NCBI GenBank assembly: GCA_050289625.1 | Contig: JBNKGC010000001.1 | Location: 62,001 to 126,000, forward strand | Reading direction: 5' to 3' | Length of the DNA: 64,000 bases | Source: NIC37A-2 sp050289625 | GTDB taxonomy: Bacteria; Myxococcota_A; Polyangia; Polyangiales; Polyangiaceae | Part shown: in pieces, positions 29,347 through 36,731 of the stretch | Layout of the letters: each line of letters starts with the position of its first letter | How positions within the stretch are numbered: the first letter of the stretch is position 1 | Position numbers and translations under genes: made by a program | The notes under the pieces: generated by a model | The model's input: the letters and a program-made list of their open reading frames with translations, nothing else | Told to the model about the DNA's origin: nothing | Database searches by the model: none

Positions 29347-30501
29347 GTGACCGACCGAGACGACGCATTCAGGTGGGTAGGATTGCGGTGGGCGCTTTCG
29401 CTGTGCGCTGTGGCGTGGGTGTCGCCGGCATACGCCGAACAAGGTGGTCCGATCGAAACGACGGCGCAACCCGAACGAGCGGTGCCCGGGGAATCGGCCG
29501 CCGCCAAGTTCGCTCTCGCGCGTGAGCACTTTCAACTGGACGAATATGGGGCTGCGCTGCCGCTGTTCTTGGAGGCGTACGAAGAAACGGCGAGTCCGAA
29601 CGCAGCCCTCTACGTCGCGCGATGCAATCTTCGCGCGGGAAGTCTCGCCGAAGCCTACGATTGGTACGACCGCACCATCGTCGAGGCCTCCTCCCGTGCG
29701 GACGAAGAGCCCCGGTATGCTGAAACCCGCGATGCGGCGCGCGCGGAGCTCGATGTGCTCGCGAATCGCGTGGCCCGCGTGGTGGTGCTCGTGTCCAGCG
29801 AAGCGCCTCCTCGCGCGCTCAGCGTGAACGGACGGTCGATCGATACGGAACGAGTGGGACTTCCCATCCCGGTCGAACCGGGGGACGCGGTCGTGCGCGT
29901 CGAGTTCGACGACTGCGACCCCGTCGAGCAGACGGTCCCGCTGCGGGCTGGACAGAACCGCACGGTGGTCCTCTCTCCACCGCCCAAGGAAGTTCCGAAG
30001 CCCGTAGTTCGCGAGACCCAGCCGAGGCGCTCCGCTCCGAGGGTCAAGAGCGATGATTCGGTGAAGGGTACCTTGCGGGTCGCGGGCTACGTTTCGGTGA
30101 GCATCGGCGGCGCGGCCTTGGGCACGGCGCTGATCACCGGGATCCTGACCAAGAGCCGTCACGATTCGCTCGAACGTAACTGCGGGGGCTCGTCTTGCGA
30201 TCCTATTTTCCAAGCGGATGTCGACTCGGGACGGACTCTGCAAACGCTCACCAACGTGAGCCTTGGCGTCGGGATCGTGGGCATCGTCGGCGGGGGAACT
30301 CTGATTGCCCTAGGCTGGCCTTCCTCCGATGACCAGAGCGACGGTGCCCCAGGCGGGGATGGCGCCCAAGGACCCTTGGTGAGTGGAGCACGCTCGGATG
30401 GCTCCGACGTGGCAGGCTCGCGGGACCAAGCTTCCAAAGCGCAGCTGGGGATGAGCTTGCTTCCCGGCGGCGGGGTGGTCCAATTCCTCGGCACCTTTTG
30501 A
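29347..30501 (+). CDS. TPR/PEGA-like exported protein with C-terminal membrane segments
   Basis: A 384-aa protein of a plan common in Polyangiales: signal peptide (cut near AYAEQ), a helical TPR-like region (about 40-130, with AREHFQLDEYGAALPLF), a PEGA-like beta segment (about 145-205) and a Pro-rich linker. A pair of hydrophobic Gly-rich segments (about 240-325) follows, and the tail is polar. It probably sits in the envelope; function unknown. The GTG start has gaggga 7 nt upstream; an ATG-less extension from 29293 lacks a signal peptide. Confidence 0.65.
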   Translation: MTDRDDAFRWVGLRWALSLCAVAWVSPAYAEQGGPIETTAQPERAVPGESAAAKFALAREHFQLDEYGAALPLFLEAYEETASPNAALYVARCNLRAGSLAEAYDWYDRTIVEASSRADEEPRYAETRDAARAELDVLANRVARVVVLVSSEAPPRALSVNGRSIDTERVGLPIPVEPGDAVVRVEFDDCDPVEQTVPLRAGQNRTVVLSPPPKEVPKPVVRETQPRRSAPRVKSDDSVKGTLRVAGYVSVSIGGAALGTALITGILTKSRHDSLERNCGGSSCDPIFQADVDSGRTLQTLTNVSLGVGIVGIVGGGTLIALGWPSSDDQSDGAPGGDGAQGPLVSGARSDGSDVAGSRDQASKAQLGMSLLPGGGVVQFLGTF

Positions 30502-30577
30502 GGATGCGCGGGAGGACATACGGCGCTGGCGAAAGCCCCTTGCTCTTTCGAGAAGGCTCCCATAACTTGGTAGCAAG

Positions 30578-30661
30578 ATGAGTGTCTCGCGCTTCGGTTT
30601 CTGGTTTGCCTACTGGCCCGCTTTCGAGCGGAACCAGAGGGCGGCCTGTTGCCGCACATAG
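30578..30661 (+). CDS. Aromatic leader peptide of the DAHP synthase attenuator
   Basis: A 27-codon frame with a short aromatic core, FGFWFAYWPAF: Phe 6, 8, 10 and 16, Trp 9 and 13, Tyr 12. Seven of 27 residues are aromatic, and it sits 87 bp before a gene for the first enzyme of aromatic synthesis. It ends in CCRT and TAG. Slow reading of Phe/Trp/Tyr codons would stall the ribosome over pairing segment 1 of the attenuator. It is regulatory, with no expected function for the peptide itself. A possible promoter is ttgctc (30540-30545) with cataac (30561-30566). Confidence 0.85.
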   Translation: MSVSRFGFWFAYWPAFERNQRAACCRT

Positions 30662-30711
30662 CTCGAGCACTTCATCGATACCGAGCAACCTCTGGTCCCG
30701 CAGACCGGAGG
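30598..30711 (+). promoter_or_regulatory. Transcription attenuator controlling DAHP synthase (four pairing segments)
   Basis: Segment 1 (30600-30606, tctggtt, inside the Phe-Trp-Phe codons) pairs with segment 2 (30632-30638, aaccaga). Segment 2 (30633-30640, accagagg) pairs perfectly with segment 3 (30689-30696, cctctggt). Segment 3 also forms the terminator stem with segment 4 (30703-30713). This is the classical trp/phe layout: stalling on segment 1 frees 2 to pair with 3, and the terminator is lost. All pairings are read directly from the sequence; the regulation is inferred. Confidence 0.82.
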
Positions 30712-30726
30712 TTTCTTCGTTTTTGT
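30687..30726 (+). terminator. Attenuator terminator
   Basis: An 11-bp stem (30687-30697 with 30703-30713, one G-T pair, 5-nt loop ccgca) followed by a T-rich tract, tcttcgttttt. It lies between the leader peptide stop and the DAHP synthase start. Confidence 0.8.
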
Positions 30727-30748
30727 GCGCTTTTTCGCGGAACACACC

Positions 30749-31870
30749 ATGGACGACCCAAACACCGTCACTCCCCTCCCGAGCCCGATGGAGCTGCGGC
30801 ACGCTCTGCCCCTGACCGCGCGCGGCAGGCAGACCGTCGAGCGTGCTCGCGGTCTGTTGCAGCGCAGGCTCGCGCACGGAGAAGGGCCCCGAGTTGCCAT
30901 CGTCGGACCGTGTTCGATCCACGATCCGGATTCGGCGCTTACCTATGCGGACAGACTACTCGAGATCCAGCGCGAGCTCGGCGAGCGGGTCGTTTGTGTG
31001 ATGCGTGCCTATTTCGAGAAGCCGCGGACTCGAATTGGGTGGAAGGGGTATCTGTACGACCCCGATTTGGACGGCAGTGACGATCTTGCCCGGGGGCTTC
31101 GCCTGTCGCGTGAGCTTCTCGTCAAGTTGGCGGAGCGGGGCATGCCAACCGCCACCGAGCTTCTGGAGCCTCTCGTTGCACCGTACCTCGATGACACTCT
31201 CTCCTGGGTGGCAATCGGGGCGCGTACGACGGAGAGTCAGGTGCATCGACAGTTGGCGGCTTGCCTCGACGTTCCCGTGGGTTTCAAGAACGGCACAGAT
31301 GGATCGGTCGACGTGGCAGTGTCTGCCACTGTGGCAGCGAGCGCCCCCCATCGCCGGATGGGAATCGACTCCGGGGGGCGGATCAGTCTGATACGTGGTC
31401 GGGGCAACCCCGCTCCTCACGTCGTTCTTCGCGGCGGACGCAAGGGACCGAACTACGAAGCGATCCACGTCTGCGAGGCTGCTCTCGCGATGGAGTCGGC
31501 TGGACTGAGGCCGGCTCTTATCGTGGATTGCAGCCACGGCAACAGCAACAAAGACCCGGCTCGACAGCCCTCTGTCGCGCGCGAGGTAATCCGGCAGATG
31601 AAGAGCGGGAACCAGGGACTCGCTGGCATCATGCTCGAAAGCCACCTCGTCGCGGGACGGCAAGAGCCGGCGGCGCGCCCGCTTACCTACGGGCAGAGTG
31701 TCACTGACGCTTGTGTGGACTTCGCCGCCACGGCCGAGGTTCTGCACGAGCTCGGTGCGGTGATCGATCCGGAACCACGGTCGGCGGACGTTGCGCGTTC
31801 GCTGCTTGCCGGAGACACCATCCGGAGGGAGGGTCAGCGCGCGTCCGTGACTTCAAGCGAAGCGAGGTAG
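30749..31870 (+). CDS. aroG: 3-deoxy-7-phosphoheptulonate (DAHP) synthase, class I
   Basis: Condenses phosphoenolpyruvate and erythrose 4-phosphate, the first step of the shikimate pathway. The 373-aa product is of the AroF/G/H type: IVGPCSIHDP, MRAYFEKPRTRIGWKG, GFKNGTDG, LRGGRKGPNYE, VDCSHGNSNKD and IMLESHLVAG are all present, including the metal-binding Cys and His. Isozyme class (Phe-, Tyr- or Trp-sensitive) cannot be told, so aroG is used loosely. Expression is probably set by the attenuator just upstream. The last 37 bp overlap the convergent gene. Confidence 0.95.
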   Translation: MDDPNTVTPLPSPMELRHALPLTARGRQTVERARGLLQRRLAHGEGPRVAIVGPCSIHDPDSALTYADRLLEIQRELGERVVCVMRAYFEKPRTRIGWKGYLYDPDLDGSDDLARGLRLSRELLVKLAERGMPTATELLEPLVAPYLDDTLSWVAIGARTTESQVHRQLAACLDVPVGFKNGTDGSVDVAVSATVAASAPHRRMGIDSGGRISLIRGRGNPAPHVVLRGGRKGPNYEAIHVCEAALAMESAGLRPALIVDCSHGNSNKDPARQPSVAREVIRQMKSGNQGLAGIMLESHLVAGRQEPAARPLTYGQSVTDACVDFAATAEVLHELGAVIDPEPRSADVARSLLAGDTIRREGQRASVTSSEAR

Positions 31871-32250
31871 GCAAGCCACCCGTCAAAGTGCGAGATGTCC
31901 TCGGCGGTCTCGATGGCGTACGGTTCGCAGAGAAATCCGAGAGCCACGTGGTTTCCTTCGAGACTGACGGTTCCGATACTGAGGGGGGACGGCACTTGGA
32001 TCATGAATTCGCCGAACCGGGCGAGAGGCATGCGCCAAACCTCGACGTGAAAAGGGCGCCCCCGGGGGGCGTCCACACGGATCATCCCGGGCTTCCGCAC
32101 GGCTCCGGACAGGGCGTAGAGGGCATACAGTGGTGCGGTCCTCGTCGACCGCTCGAAGGTCGCCCCGAGATCGGTCAGCTGATGGTTCAGCGGTTGGCCG
32201 CGCAAGTGGGCTCCCACGACGACCAGCTCGACGGTGCGTTCGGTTCTCAT
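31834..32250 (-). CDS. Allophanate hydrolase C-terminal-domain-like protein
   Basis: A 138-aa stand-alone version of the domain found at the C-terminus of allophanate hydrolase (AtzF type), a gamma-glutamyl-cyclotransferase-like fold. Seen: VVGAHLRGQPLNHQL, TAPLYALYALSG, PGMIRVD, VEVWRMPLARFGEFM and GFLCEPYAI. The catalytic amidase domain is absent, so a urea-degradation role should not be assumed. It is convergent with aroG, overlapping by 37 bp. Confidence 0.75.
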   Translation of the reverse strand: MRTERTVELVVVGAHLRGQPLNHQLTDLGATFERSTRTAPLYALYALSGAVRKPGMIRVDAPRGRPFHVEVWRMPLARFGEFMIQVPSPLSIGTVSLEGNHVALGFLCEPYAIETAEDISHFDGWLAYLASLEVTDAR

Positions 32251-32270
32251 GGGTGAGGCACGATAGCAGG

Positions 32271-32337
32271 GCTAGAGCGACCAACGGCTTTTCGTTCGTC
32301 GCGACCAAACAAGCAGCCAGAGCGTCGATTCGTGCAG
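32271..32337 (+). repeat. Intergenic repeat family 3, copy 1
   Basis: A 67-bp stretch alignable without gaps to 48217-48283, with about ten differences. The centre, gtcgcgaccaaacaagca, is identical, as is cgattcgtgcag at the end. It lies between divergent genes. No terminator follows this copy. Confidence 0.7.
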
Positions 32338-32500
32338 AGCTGTTTCTTCCTTGCTCGGCGGGGAGCCGTAGTCGGGAGCGAGCGGTCTGGATGGAAAGGG
32401 GGGTCTTTGCCCGCGGTACGAGCCGGCCGAACAGCGTCCGGAGATTTTTCGAATTTCGGTGGGGACGGAGCTCCCGAGTTCGTGGTAGAGGGGCGGCCCC

Positions 32501-32680
32501 ATGTCTCGAATCGAAGAGGTCGTCGCCGAAGTGAACGCCGCCCGCGAGGCGGCGATCGCGAAGTTTGCCGCAGAGGTGAACATGCCGGTGGCTGACTTTT
32601 CGAGGCATTTTCGGGTTGTGGCCGAGCTGACCACGGGCCAGGAGCCCCAAGTGACGTTTCGGGTCGAGCCCCACGAGTAG
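32501..32680 (+). CDS. Small hypothetical protein (59 aa)
   Basis: A short frame with coding character: third positions are strongly G/C, and the peptide is a plausible charged two-helix protein (MSRIEEVVAEVNAAREAAIA as the first helix) ending in FRVEPHE. An aggggcgg stretch precedes the ATG as a weak ribosome site. No known family. It is 127 bp upstream of the response regulator and in the same direction. Confidence 0.5.
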   Translation: MSRIEEVVAEVNAAREAAIAKFAAEVNMPVADFSRHFRVVAELTTGQEPQVTFRVEPHE

Positions 32681-32731
32681 GCCCGGGGTTGCTCGAGCGG
32701 CCCGAAAGAGCCATCGCGGCCCGAGGGGCCT

Positions 32732-32772
32732 GGTGCGGGCTTGTTTTCTACGATCACCGCAGGCGATGATCG
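32732..32772 (-). repeat. Intergenic repeat family 1, partial copy
   Basis: The minus strand reads gcgatcatcgcctgc (identical to 12837-12851), then tgatcg and agaaaaca as in copy A, after which similarity stops. The inverted repeat cgatcac-N8-atgatcg is kept (32751-32772). It ends 35 bp before the response regulator start. Confidence 0.6.
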
Positions 32773-32807
32773 CAATGGACTACCGGAATCACCTTCCGAG
32801 GATGAAC

Positions 32808-33167
32808 ATGGCGAGAATTCTCATCGTGGAGGACAACGAGTTGAACGCTGACATGTTGTCCCGGCAACTCGAGCGAAGAGGGCACGAGGTCACCGTCGCG
32901 GCCGACGGCCGGAGCGGGGTCGACGCAGCACGCCGAGACCTTCCGGATCTCATCCTGATGGACATGAGTTTACCGGTGATGGACGGGCGGACGGCGACGC
33001 GTGCGTTGAAGGCTGACCCGCGCACTGGAAAAATTCCCGTCATCGCGCTCACCTCGCACGCGGTTGCTGGAGATCGAGAGCAGGCGCTCGAGGCTGGATG
33101 TGACGACTACGACACCAAGCCGGTCGAGTGGCAGCGGCTTTTGGCGAAGATCCATCAACTCATGTGA
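32808..33167 (+). CDS. Single-domain response regulator (CheY-like)
   Basis: A 119-aa receiver domain with no output domain. Seen: ILIVEDNELNADML (acidic pocket), LILMDMSLPVMDG with phospho-acceptor Asp in MDMSLP, VIALTSHAVAGD (conserved Ser/Thr) and DYDTKPVEW (conserved Lys). It is close to the DivK-type stand-alone receivers. ATG 32808 is preferred over 32802 because cgagga (32797-32802) is correctly spaced only for the second. The partner kinase is not adjacent. Confidence 0.92.
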   Translation: MARILIVEDNELNADMLSRQLERRGHEVTVAADGRSGVDAARRDLPDLILMDMSLPVMDGRTATRALKADPRTGKIPVIALTSHAVAGDREQALEAGCDDYDTKPVEWQRLLAKIHQLM

Positions 33168-33183
33168 CGAGGGCGCCAGGCGT

Positions 33184-33993
33184 TCATTGCCCTAGACGGG
33201 CTTGCTCGTCGATGGCTCTGCGGAAGCGCTCGGGATCGTCGAACAGATGCTCGATTGCGGCATAGGAAAGCTCCCCGAGGCGGCTCGGCTGCCTGCCCAG
33301 AGCGCACTGAATGTAGACCGCTTCGGTCATGAAGGGGGCGAGATCGAGTTCCTTCTTCTTCTCCCATTCTTCATCCGTGACGTCGGTTTGCTCGACCGAG
33401 CTTTCGAAGTCGATGGGGATGAGCTCGAGCGGCGACGGGCAAACGATGAAGTTGTGGAGCTCGGCGTCGCCGTGACAGAGACCGCCGGCATGAAGGCGTT
33501 CCAGCTGGCAAAAGGCTTCCTCCGCGAGCTTCCAGAGTCCGGCTGCCGACTCCAACGGCAGTTTTTGGGCGCGCCAAATGTTGCCGTCGACCGGAGAGAT
33601 CCCGAACGGTGACAGGCGCGAGTACGGCGTGCCGGGAACCAGGCACGTGCGGAACGTCGTCGACGTGTATCCGATGGGAGGAGCCAGATTCAAGAGTTCG
33701 CAGGCGCGAACGTGTCGCGCCATTTCGTTCTCGGGGTTCGCGTGCATGCGGCTCGGGAAGTAGGTCTTCCGAAAATGCAGCGGATACTCGGCCGCTAGGG
33801 GAAAGTGCTCGCGAGTTTCGGCACTCGCGATCACGAGCTCTGCGGACATGAGTGGAAGGTTGCCGACGGTTCGTTGCTGGATCGTCCGAACAACGAAGTC
33901 CTGGCGCGGAGGAGTTTGGATGAGGGTCAGGTACTCCTCGGCGAGGAGGACAGAATGACGCGGTGATACCGGGATGATCTCGACGTCGGCCAT
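33184..33993 (-). CDS. Kinase-like phosphotransferase (APH/protein-kinase fold)
   Basis: A 269-aa protein with the catalytic-loop pattern HGDAELHN (His174, Asp176, Asn181) and the metal-binding IDFESS (Asp195) of aminoglycoside-phosphotransferase-like kinases. An N-lobe Lys (FRKTYFP, near 76) could bind ATP. The substrate is unknown. It lies just beyond the Cys/Pro peptide gene and runs in the same direction as the HprK, PqqD and radical SAM genes. It may therefore belong to that system, but the 370-bp gap and an intervening opposite gene weaken the link. Confidence 0.7.
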   Translation of the reverse strand: MADVEIIPVSPRHSVLLAEEYLTLIQTPPRQDFVVRTIQQRTVGNLPLMSAELVIASAETREHFPLAAEYPLHFRKTYFPSRMHANPENEMARHVRACELLNLAPPIGYTSTTFRTCLVPGTPYSRLSPFGISPVDGNIWRAQKLPLESAAGLWKLAEEAFCQLERLHAGGLCHGDAELHNFIVCPSPLELIPIDFESSVEQTDVTDEEWEKKKELDLAPFMTEAVYIQCALGRQPSRLGELSYAAIEHLFDDPERFRRAIDEQARLGQ

Positions 33994-34118
33994 CGCACGA
34001 AATGATGCGCGAGAGCGTTGCCGAATGACACCCCACTTGGGCCACGAGGGGGCCTCGCGAAAAGTTGGGAGGATCAGTGCGCTAGAGCTGGAACTTCCAA
34101 GCAAGGGAACCTGATCAT

Positions 34119-34147
34119 TTGGGTGGTCGCGGCGTCGAGTGTATCTT
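34119..34147 (+). promoter_or_regulatory. Possible promoter of the Cys/Pro peptide gene
   Basis: ttgggt (34119-34124) and tatctt (34142-34147) are 17 bp apart, the ideal sigma-70 spacing. Transcription would start near 34154, which is the GTG of the peptide, so the mRNA could be leaderless. No ribosome site is visible. This is inference from a two-box match only. Confidence 0.35.
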
Positions 34148-34153
34148 GTCAGA

Positions 34154-34357
34154 GTGACCAGTGGACCCAGCGACCCGAGACAGGCTCGCCTTGCGCGTCG
34201 CAAGCTCCTGAAACAGCTCGTTTACGTCGCTCCGGCCATCGCCTCTAGCCTGGCCTCGGACGCTGCGGCGCAACAGGCGCAGAAGCCCACGTGTGGGCCA
34301 GGTTCGTGCAAGCCAGCGAACTGTTCGCCCCCCGCTTGTCCGCCGCATCGGGGGTGA
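34154..34357 (+). CDS. Small Cys/Pro peptide with twin-Arg leader; candidate modified-peptide precursor
   Basis: A 67-aa product with a charged leader (RRKLLKQLVYVAPAIASSL, 15-33), an Ala/Gln stretch, and a C-terminal core CGPGSCKPANCSPPACPP with cysteines at 47, 52, 57 and 62, a perfect C-x4-C-x4-C-x4-C series. Three base pairs after its stop the HprK-like gene ends on the other strand. PqqD-like and radical SAM genes follow, as in RiPP loci. The leader could equally be a Tat signal (ARRKLLK) exporting a Cys-rich protein. Start is uncertain: GTG 34154 (possibly leaderless) or GTG 34139. Confidence 0.6.
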   Translation: MTSGPSDPRQARLARRKLLKQLVYVAPAIASSLASDAAAQQAQKPTCGPGSCKPANCSPPACPPHRG

Positions 34358-34360
34358 GCG

Positions 34361-35191
34361 CTACCCGCGAAGGATGCCGGCGACCGCGGCTGCTGCCTGG
34401 GCGGGATCCGTCCAGGCCAGCCGGTAGCTGCGACCGAGCGCCGTGGTCGCCATCCGGTTCGGGTTGGTCGGGGCAACGAGGGTGGCCTCGCGGAGCGCTT
34501 CGAGGCGCTTGAGCCCTTTCAAATCACGGAGCCCGGCGGCTGAAGCCGAACGCTCGAGGCGGACGACGACCGCCGATTTTGGCCGAAACGGCACGGTCCG
34601 GTACGTCGGAAACTCTCCGAGCCAGAGGGGGACGAAGCCGAGGGCGCCTGTCGAAGTACGGAGCGGGTAGGCCTCGATATCGCAGTCCGCCAGATAGCTG
34701 GGCAGAGCCTCCTTGGTGGTTGCGTCGAACTGGACGGTTCGTGCCGCTCCACTGGCACTGCCGACACCCAAAAACAAAAGGTCGTCGCTCAAGTATCCCG
34801 CGCCCAATCGCAGGAGCTCACGGCAGAGGGAGCTCTTGCCCGCGTTCGAGGGGCCGAGGAGCAAGACCAAAGTCTCGTCGAGTACGACTCCTGCCGCATG
34901 CAACACCCAGTGGCCCGAGTGTCCCTCGACGCTACGGCGCAGAAGGCCCACCTCCAGCGTCGGGACGACATCTACTTCGCGATCCGGCGAGGCTGCCCAG
35001 GCGCCGTTGCACCAAATCCGCAAGTCGCCGCTCACTCGATAGGCGAGATCCACGGTGCTGTCGTCGGGGCGCGCGTCGACCCAATCGGAAACCACTGCAG
35101 GCCGCCAAGCCTTTTCGAAAATCGATTCGGTGGAAGCAATCTCGGACTCAATCGCGACGCGGAGCGTCCCGACGAGGAGCCGCAGTGTCAC
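34361..35191 (-). CDS. HprK-like kinase of a PqqD/radical SAM locus
   Basis: A 276-aa homologue of the HPr kinase catalytic domain. Seen: LHAAGVVL, Walker A GPSNAGKS (113-120), followed by LSDDLLFL (about 134-141), where HprK has its catalytic acidic residues. It lacks the HprK N-terminal domain. Such HprK-related kinases occur with PqqD-like proteins in peptide-modifying loci, and relatives in lasso-peptide clusters phosphorylate the peptide. The start overlaps the pqqD-like stop by 4 bp. The substrate here is unknown; the convergent Cys/Pro peptide is the obvious candidate. Confidence 0.82.
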   Translation of the reverse strand: MTLRLLVGTLRVAIESEIASTESIFEKAWRPAVVSDWVDARPDDSTVDLAYRVSGDLRIWCNGAWAASPDREVDVVPTLEVGLLRRSVEGHSGHWVLHAAGVVLDETLVLLLGPSNAGKSSLCRELLRLGAGYLSDDLLFLGVGSASGAARTVQFDATTKEALPSYLADCDIEAYPLRTSTGALGFVPLWLGEFPTYRTVPFRPKSAVVVRLERSASAAGLRDLKGLKRLEALREATLVAPTNPNRMATTALGRSYRLAWTDPAQAAAAVAGILRG

Positions 35192-35523
35192 GCCGGGGCG
35201 TCCTCGCCGCCTTCGTCCTCGCCGCCTTCGTCCTCGCCCGGGAGGCGGAAGGCGATTGCGCCGCGCCCTTCCATCTCTGCCAGAAAGGCTTCGACATCCT
35301 GTTCGATCCGCCCAATCTCGGGCGCGTCCGTCGCCTCGGTGGCAATGAACTCGGCGATTGAATGCGCACTCCGTTCACCGTCGACGAGGTACCAAACTGC
35401 TGCCCCGGTCTGGTTCAGGACGACGAGTTCCGCGCGAGTTTCGTCGTAGATCACGGTCTCGCCGGTGTCGTCGAGCTCGTAGACGACGTTCCACTTCTTG
35501 TACGGGATTCTTGTCGCGGTCAT
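35188..35523 (-). CDS. PqqD-family peptide-binding protein
   Basis: A 111-aa PqqD/RRE-type protein: a winged-helix domain (about 8-92) with ETVIYDETRAELVVLNQTGA and a downstream helix, the usual place for binding a precursor-peptide leader. The tail is acidic and repetitive (EDEGGEDEGGED), coded by a 15-bp tandem repeat at about 35205-35236. It overlaps both the upstream radical SAM gene (ATGA, 35520-35523) and the downstream HprK-like gene, so the three are translationally coupled. This supports one modification system. Confidence 0.85.
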   Translation of the reverse strand: MTATRIPYKKWNVVYELDDTGETVIYDETRAELVVLNQTGAAVWYLVDGERSAHSIAEFIATEATDAPEIGRIEQDVEAFLAEMEGRGAIAFRLPGEDEGGEDEGGEDAPA

Positions 35524-36731
35524 GGTCGTGGCGGGTTCGGCTGGCAACGTTCTAAGAGTTGGTCGCGGATGCTGCAGTCGTGGCAGGCGAGGCGCTCGCG
35601 GGCCAGAGCGAGCTTGAGCTGGGCATCGGACCGGCGAGCGATGGGCTGTGAGAGGATCTCGCCGAGCGCACGCTCCTGAATCCAGCCCAAGCGGTGGGAC
35701 CGCATGAAAATGCATGGCACCACCGCACCATCGTAGGTCACGCAAAGCTTGCCCCGAGCTCGACCGTCGCCGGCGTCGGCCTTGCTTCGGCCGTGAGCCG
35801 GTTGGAGATTCTCTTCGGTGCTCGACTTGCGAAGGAGTGGGTGTTCGAGGGCGTTCGAGAAGTGGCCGCGGCCCACCTGGCGTTCCTGATCGCCCCCGAT
35901 GCGCTGGACGCCCATGCGTTCGAGTAGCGCCTGAGCTCCGTCGAAGTCGTTCGCGTTTGCGTCCATGACGATGACGTTCACCCGAACCTGGGATCCCGAG
36001 TCGAGCGCGCGCTCGATGGCTCGCAAAGTGCGAACCTGGCTCCCCGGGGTCTGGGTGATTTGGTCGTGGATCTCCGGGCGGTGGCTGTAGAAGGAGAAGG
36101 CGAAGTCGACCTGGTGTGCCGCCAGGGCGTTGCAGAGCTCCTTCTGGAGCGCCAAGCCGTTCGTGTAGACTTCCACTTTTTCGAACCCGACTTCGCGGGC
36201 CCGCTCCACGCCGGGGAGAAGCGCCGGACTGATGAGGGGATCGCCTCCGGTGAACTGAATCCATCGGAGGCCCAGCTGCCGCGCCTCGGCTACGACCCTT
36301 CGGACTTGTTCCACTGTGAGGTGCTCCTCACGAGTGGGGCCGGAGTCGGCGTAGCAATGAACGCACTTTTCGTTGCAGCGCCCGGTGAGCTCCAGGAAGA
36401 GCTGTCCCCACCCGGAGCCGCGCAGCAGCGAGGCGTAGGTGAGCGGCTCCGGGGTTTCGGCATCGAGGTTCTCGTTCAGCCGTTTGGCTGCTTCGTCGAT
36501 CCGCCCGAGCGCGCGCAGTGTCCGGCGCGACGAGCCATTCTCGGTGAGAATCTTGGTTAGCTCACCTCGGAGTCGAACTGACGTTCCCGACGAGAGCTCG
36601 TAGGCTTCGCATTCCGTCCTTGCCGGAAGCACCACCCAGTCGCCCACGCGGACGCATTCCGACTCGCGATGAGCCGCGTGCTCTTCGCCGTCGACTCCGC
36701 GGTGCGAAGGGCTCTGGTTCGATGCCGACAT
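35520..36731 (-). CDS. Radical SAM protein with SPASM-like C-terminus
   Basis: A 403-aa enzyme. An N-terminal region (about 1-105) may be a degenerate peptide-binding domain. The radical SAM core starts at about 110 with CNEKCVHC (Cys 119, 123, 126 binding the 4Fe-4S cluster), then FTGGDPL and YTNGLAL. The C-terminus has five further cysteines (330, 340, 383, 386, 396), including LCVTYDGAVVPC, fitting a SPASM/twitch auxiliary cluster. Enzymes with PqqD partners usually modify a ribosomal peptide. ATG 36731 is chosen over 36743 because its N-terminus is more family-like. It is divergent from the BY-kinase gene. Confidence 0.88.
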   Translation of the reverse strand: MSASNQSPSHRGVDGEEHAAHRESECVRVGDWVVLPARTECEAYELSSGTSVRLRGELTKILTENGSSRRTLRALGRIDEAAKRLNENLDAETPEPLTYASLLRGSGWGQLFLELTGRCNEKCVHCYADSGPTREEHLTVEQVRRVVAEARQLGLRWIQFTGGDPLISPALLPGVERAREVGFEKVEVYTNGLALQKELCNALAAHQVDFAFSFYSHRPEIHDQITQTPGSQVRTLRAIERALDSGSQVRVNVIVMDANANDFDGAQALLERMGVQRIGGDQERQVGRGHFSNALEHPLLRKSSTEENLQPAHGRSKADAGDGRARGKLCVTYDGAVVPCIFMRSHRLGWIQERALGEILSQPIARRSDAQLKLALARERLACHDCSIRDQLLERCQPNPPRP

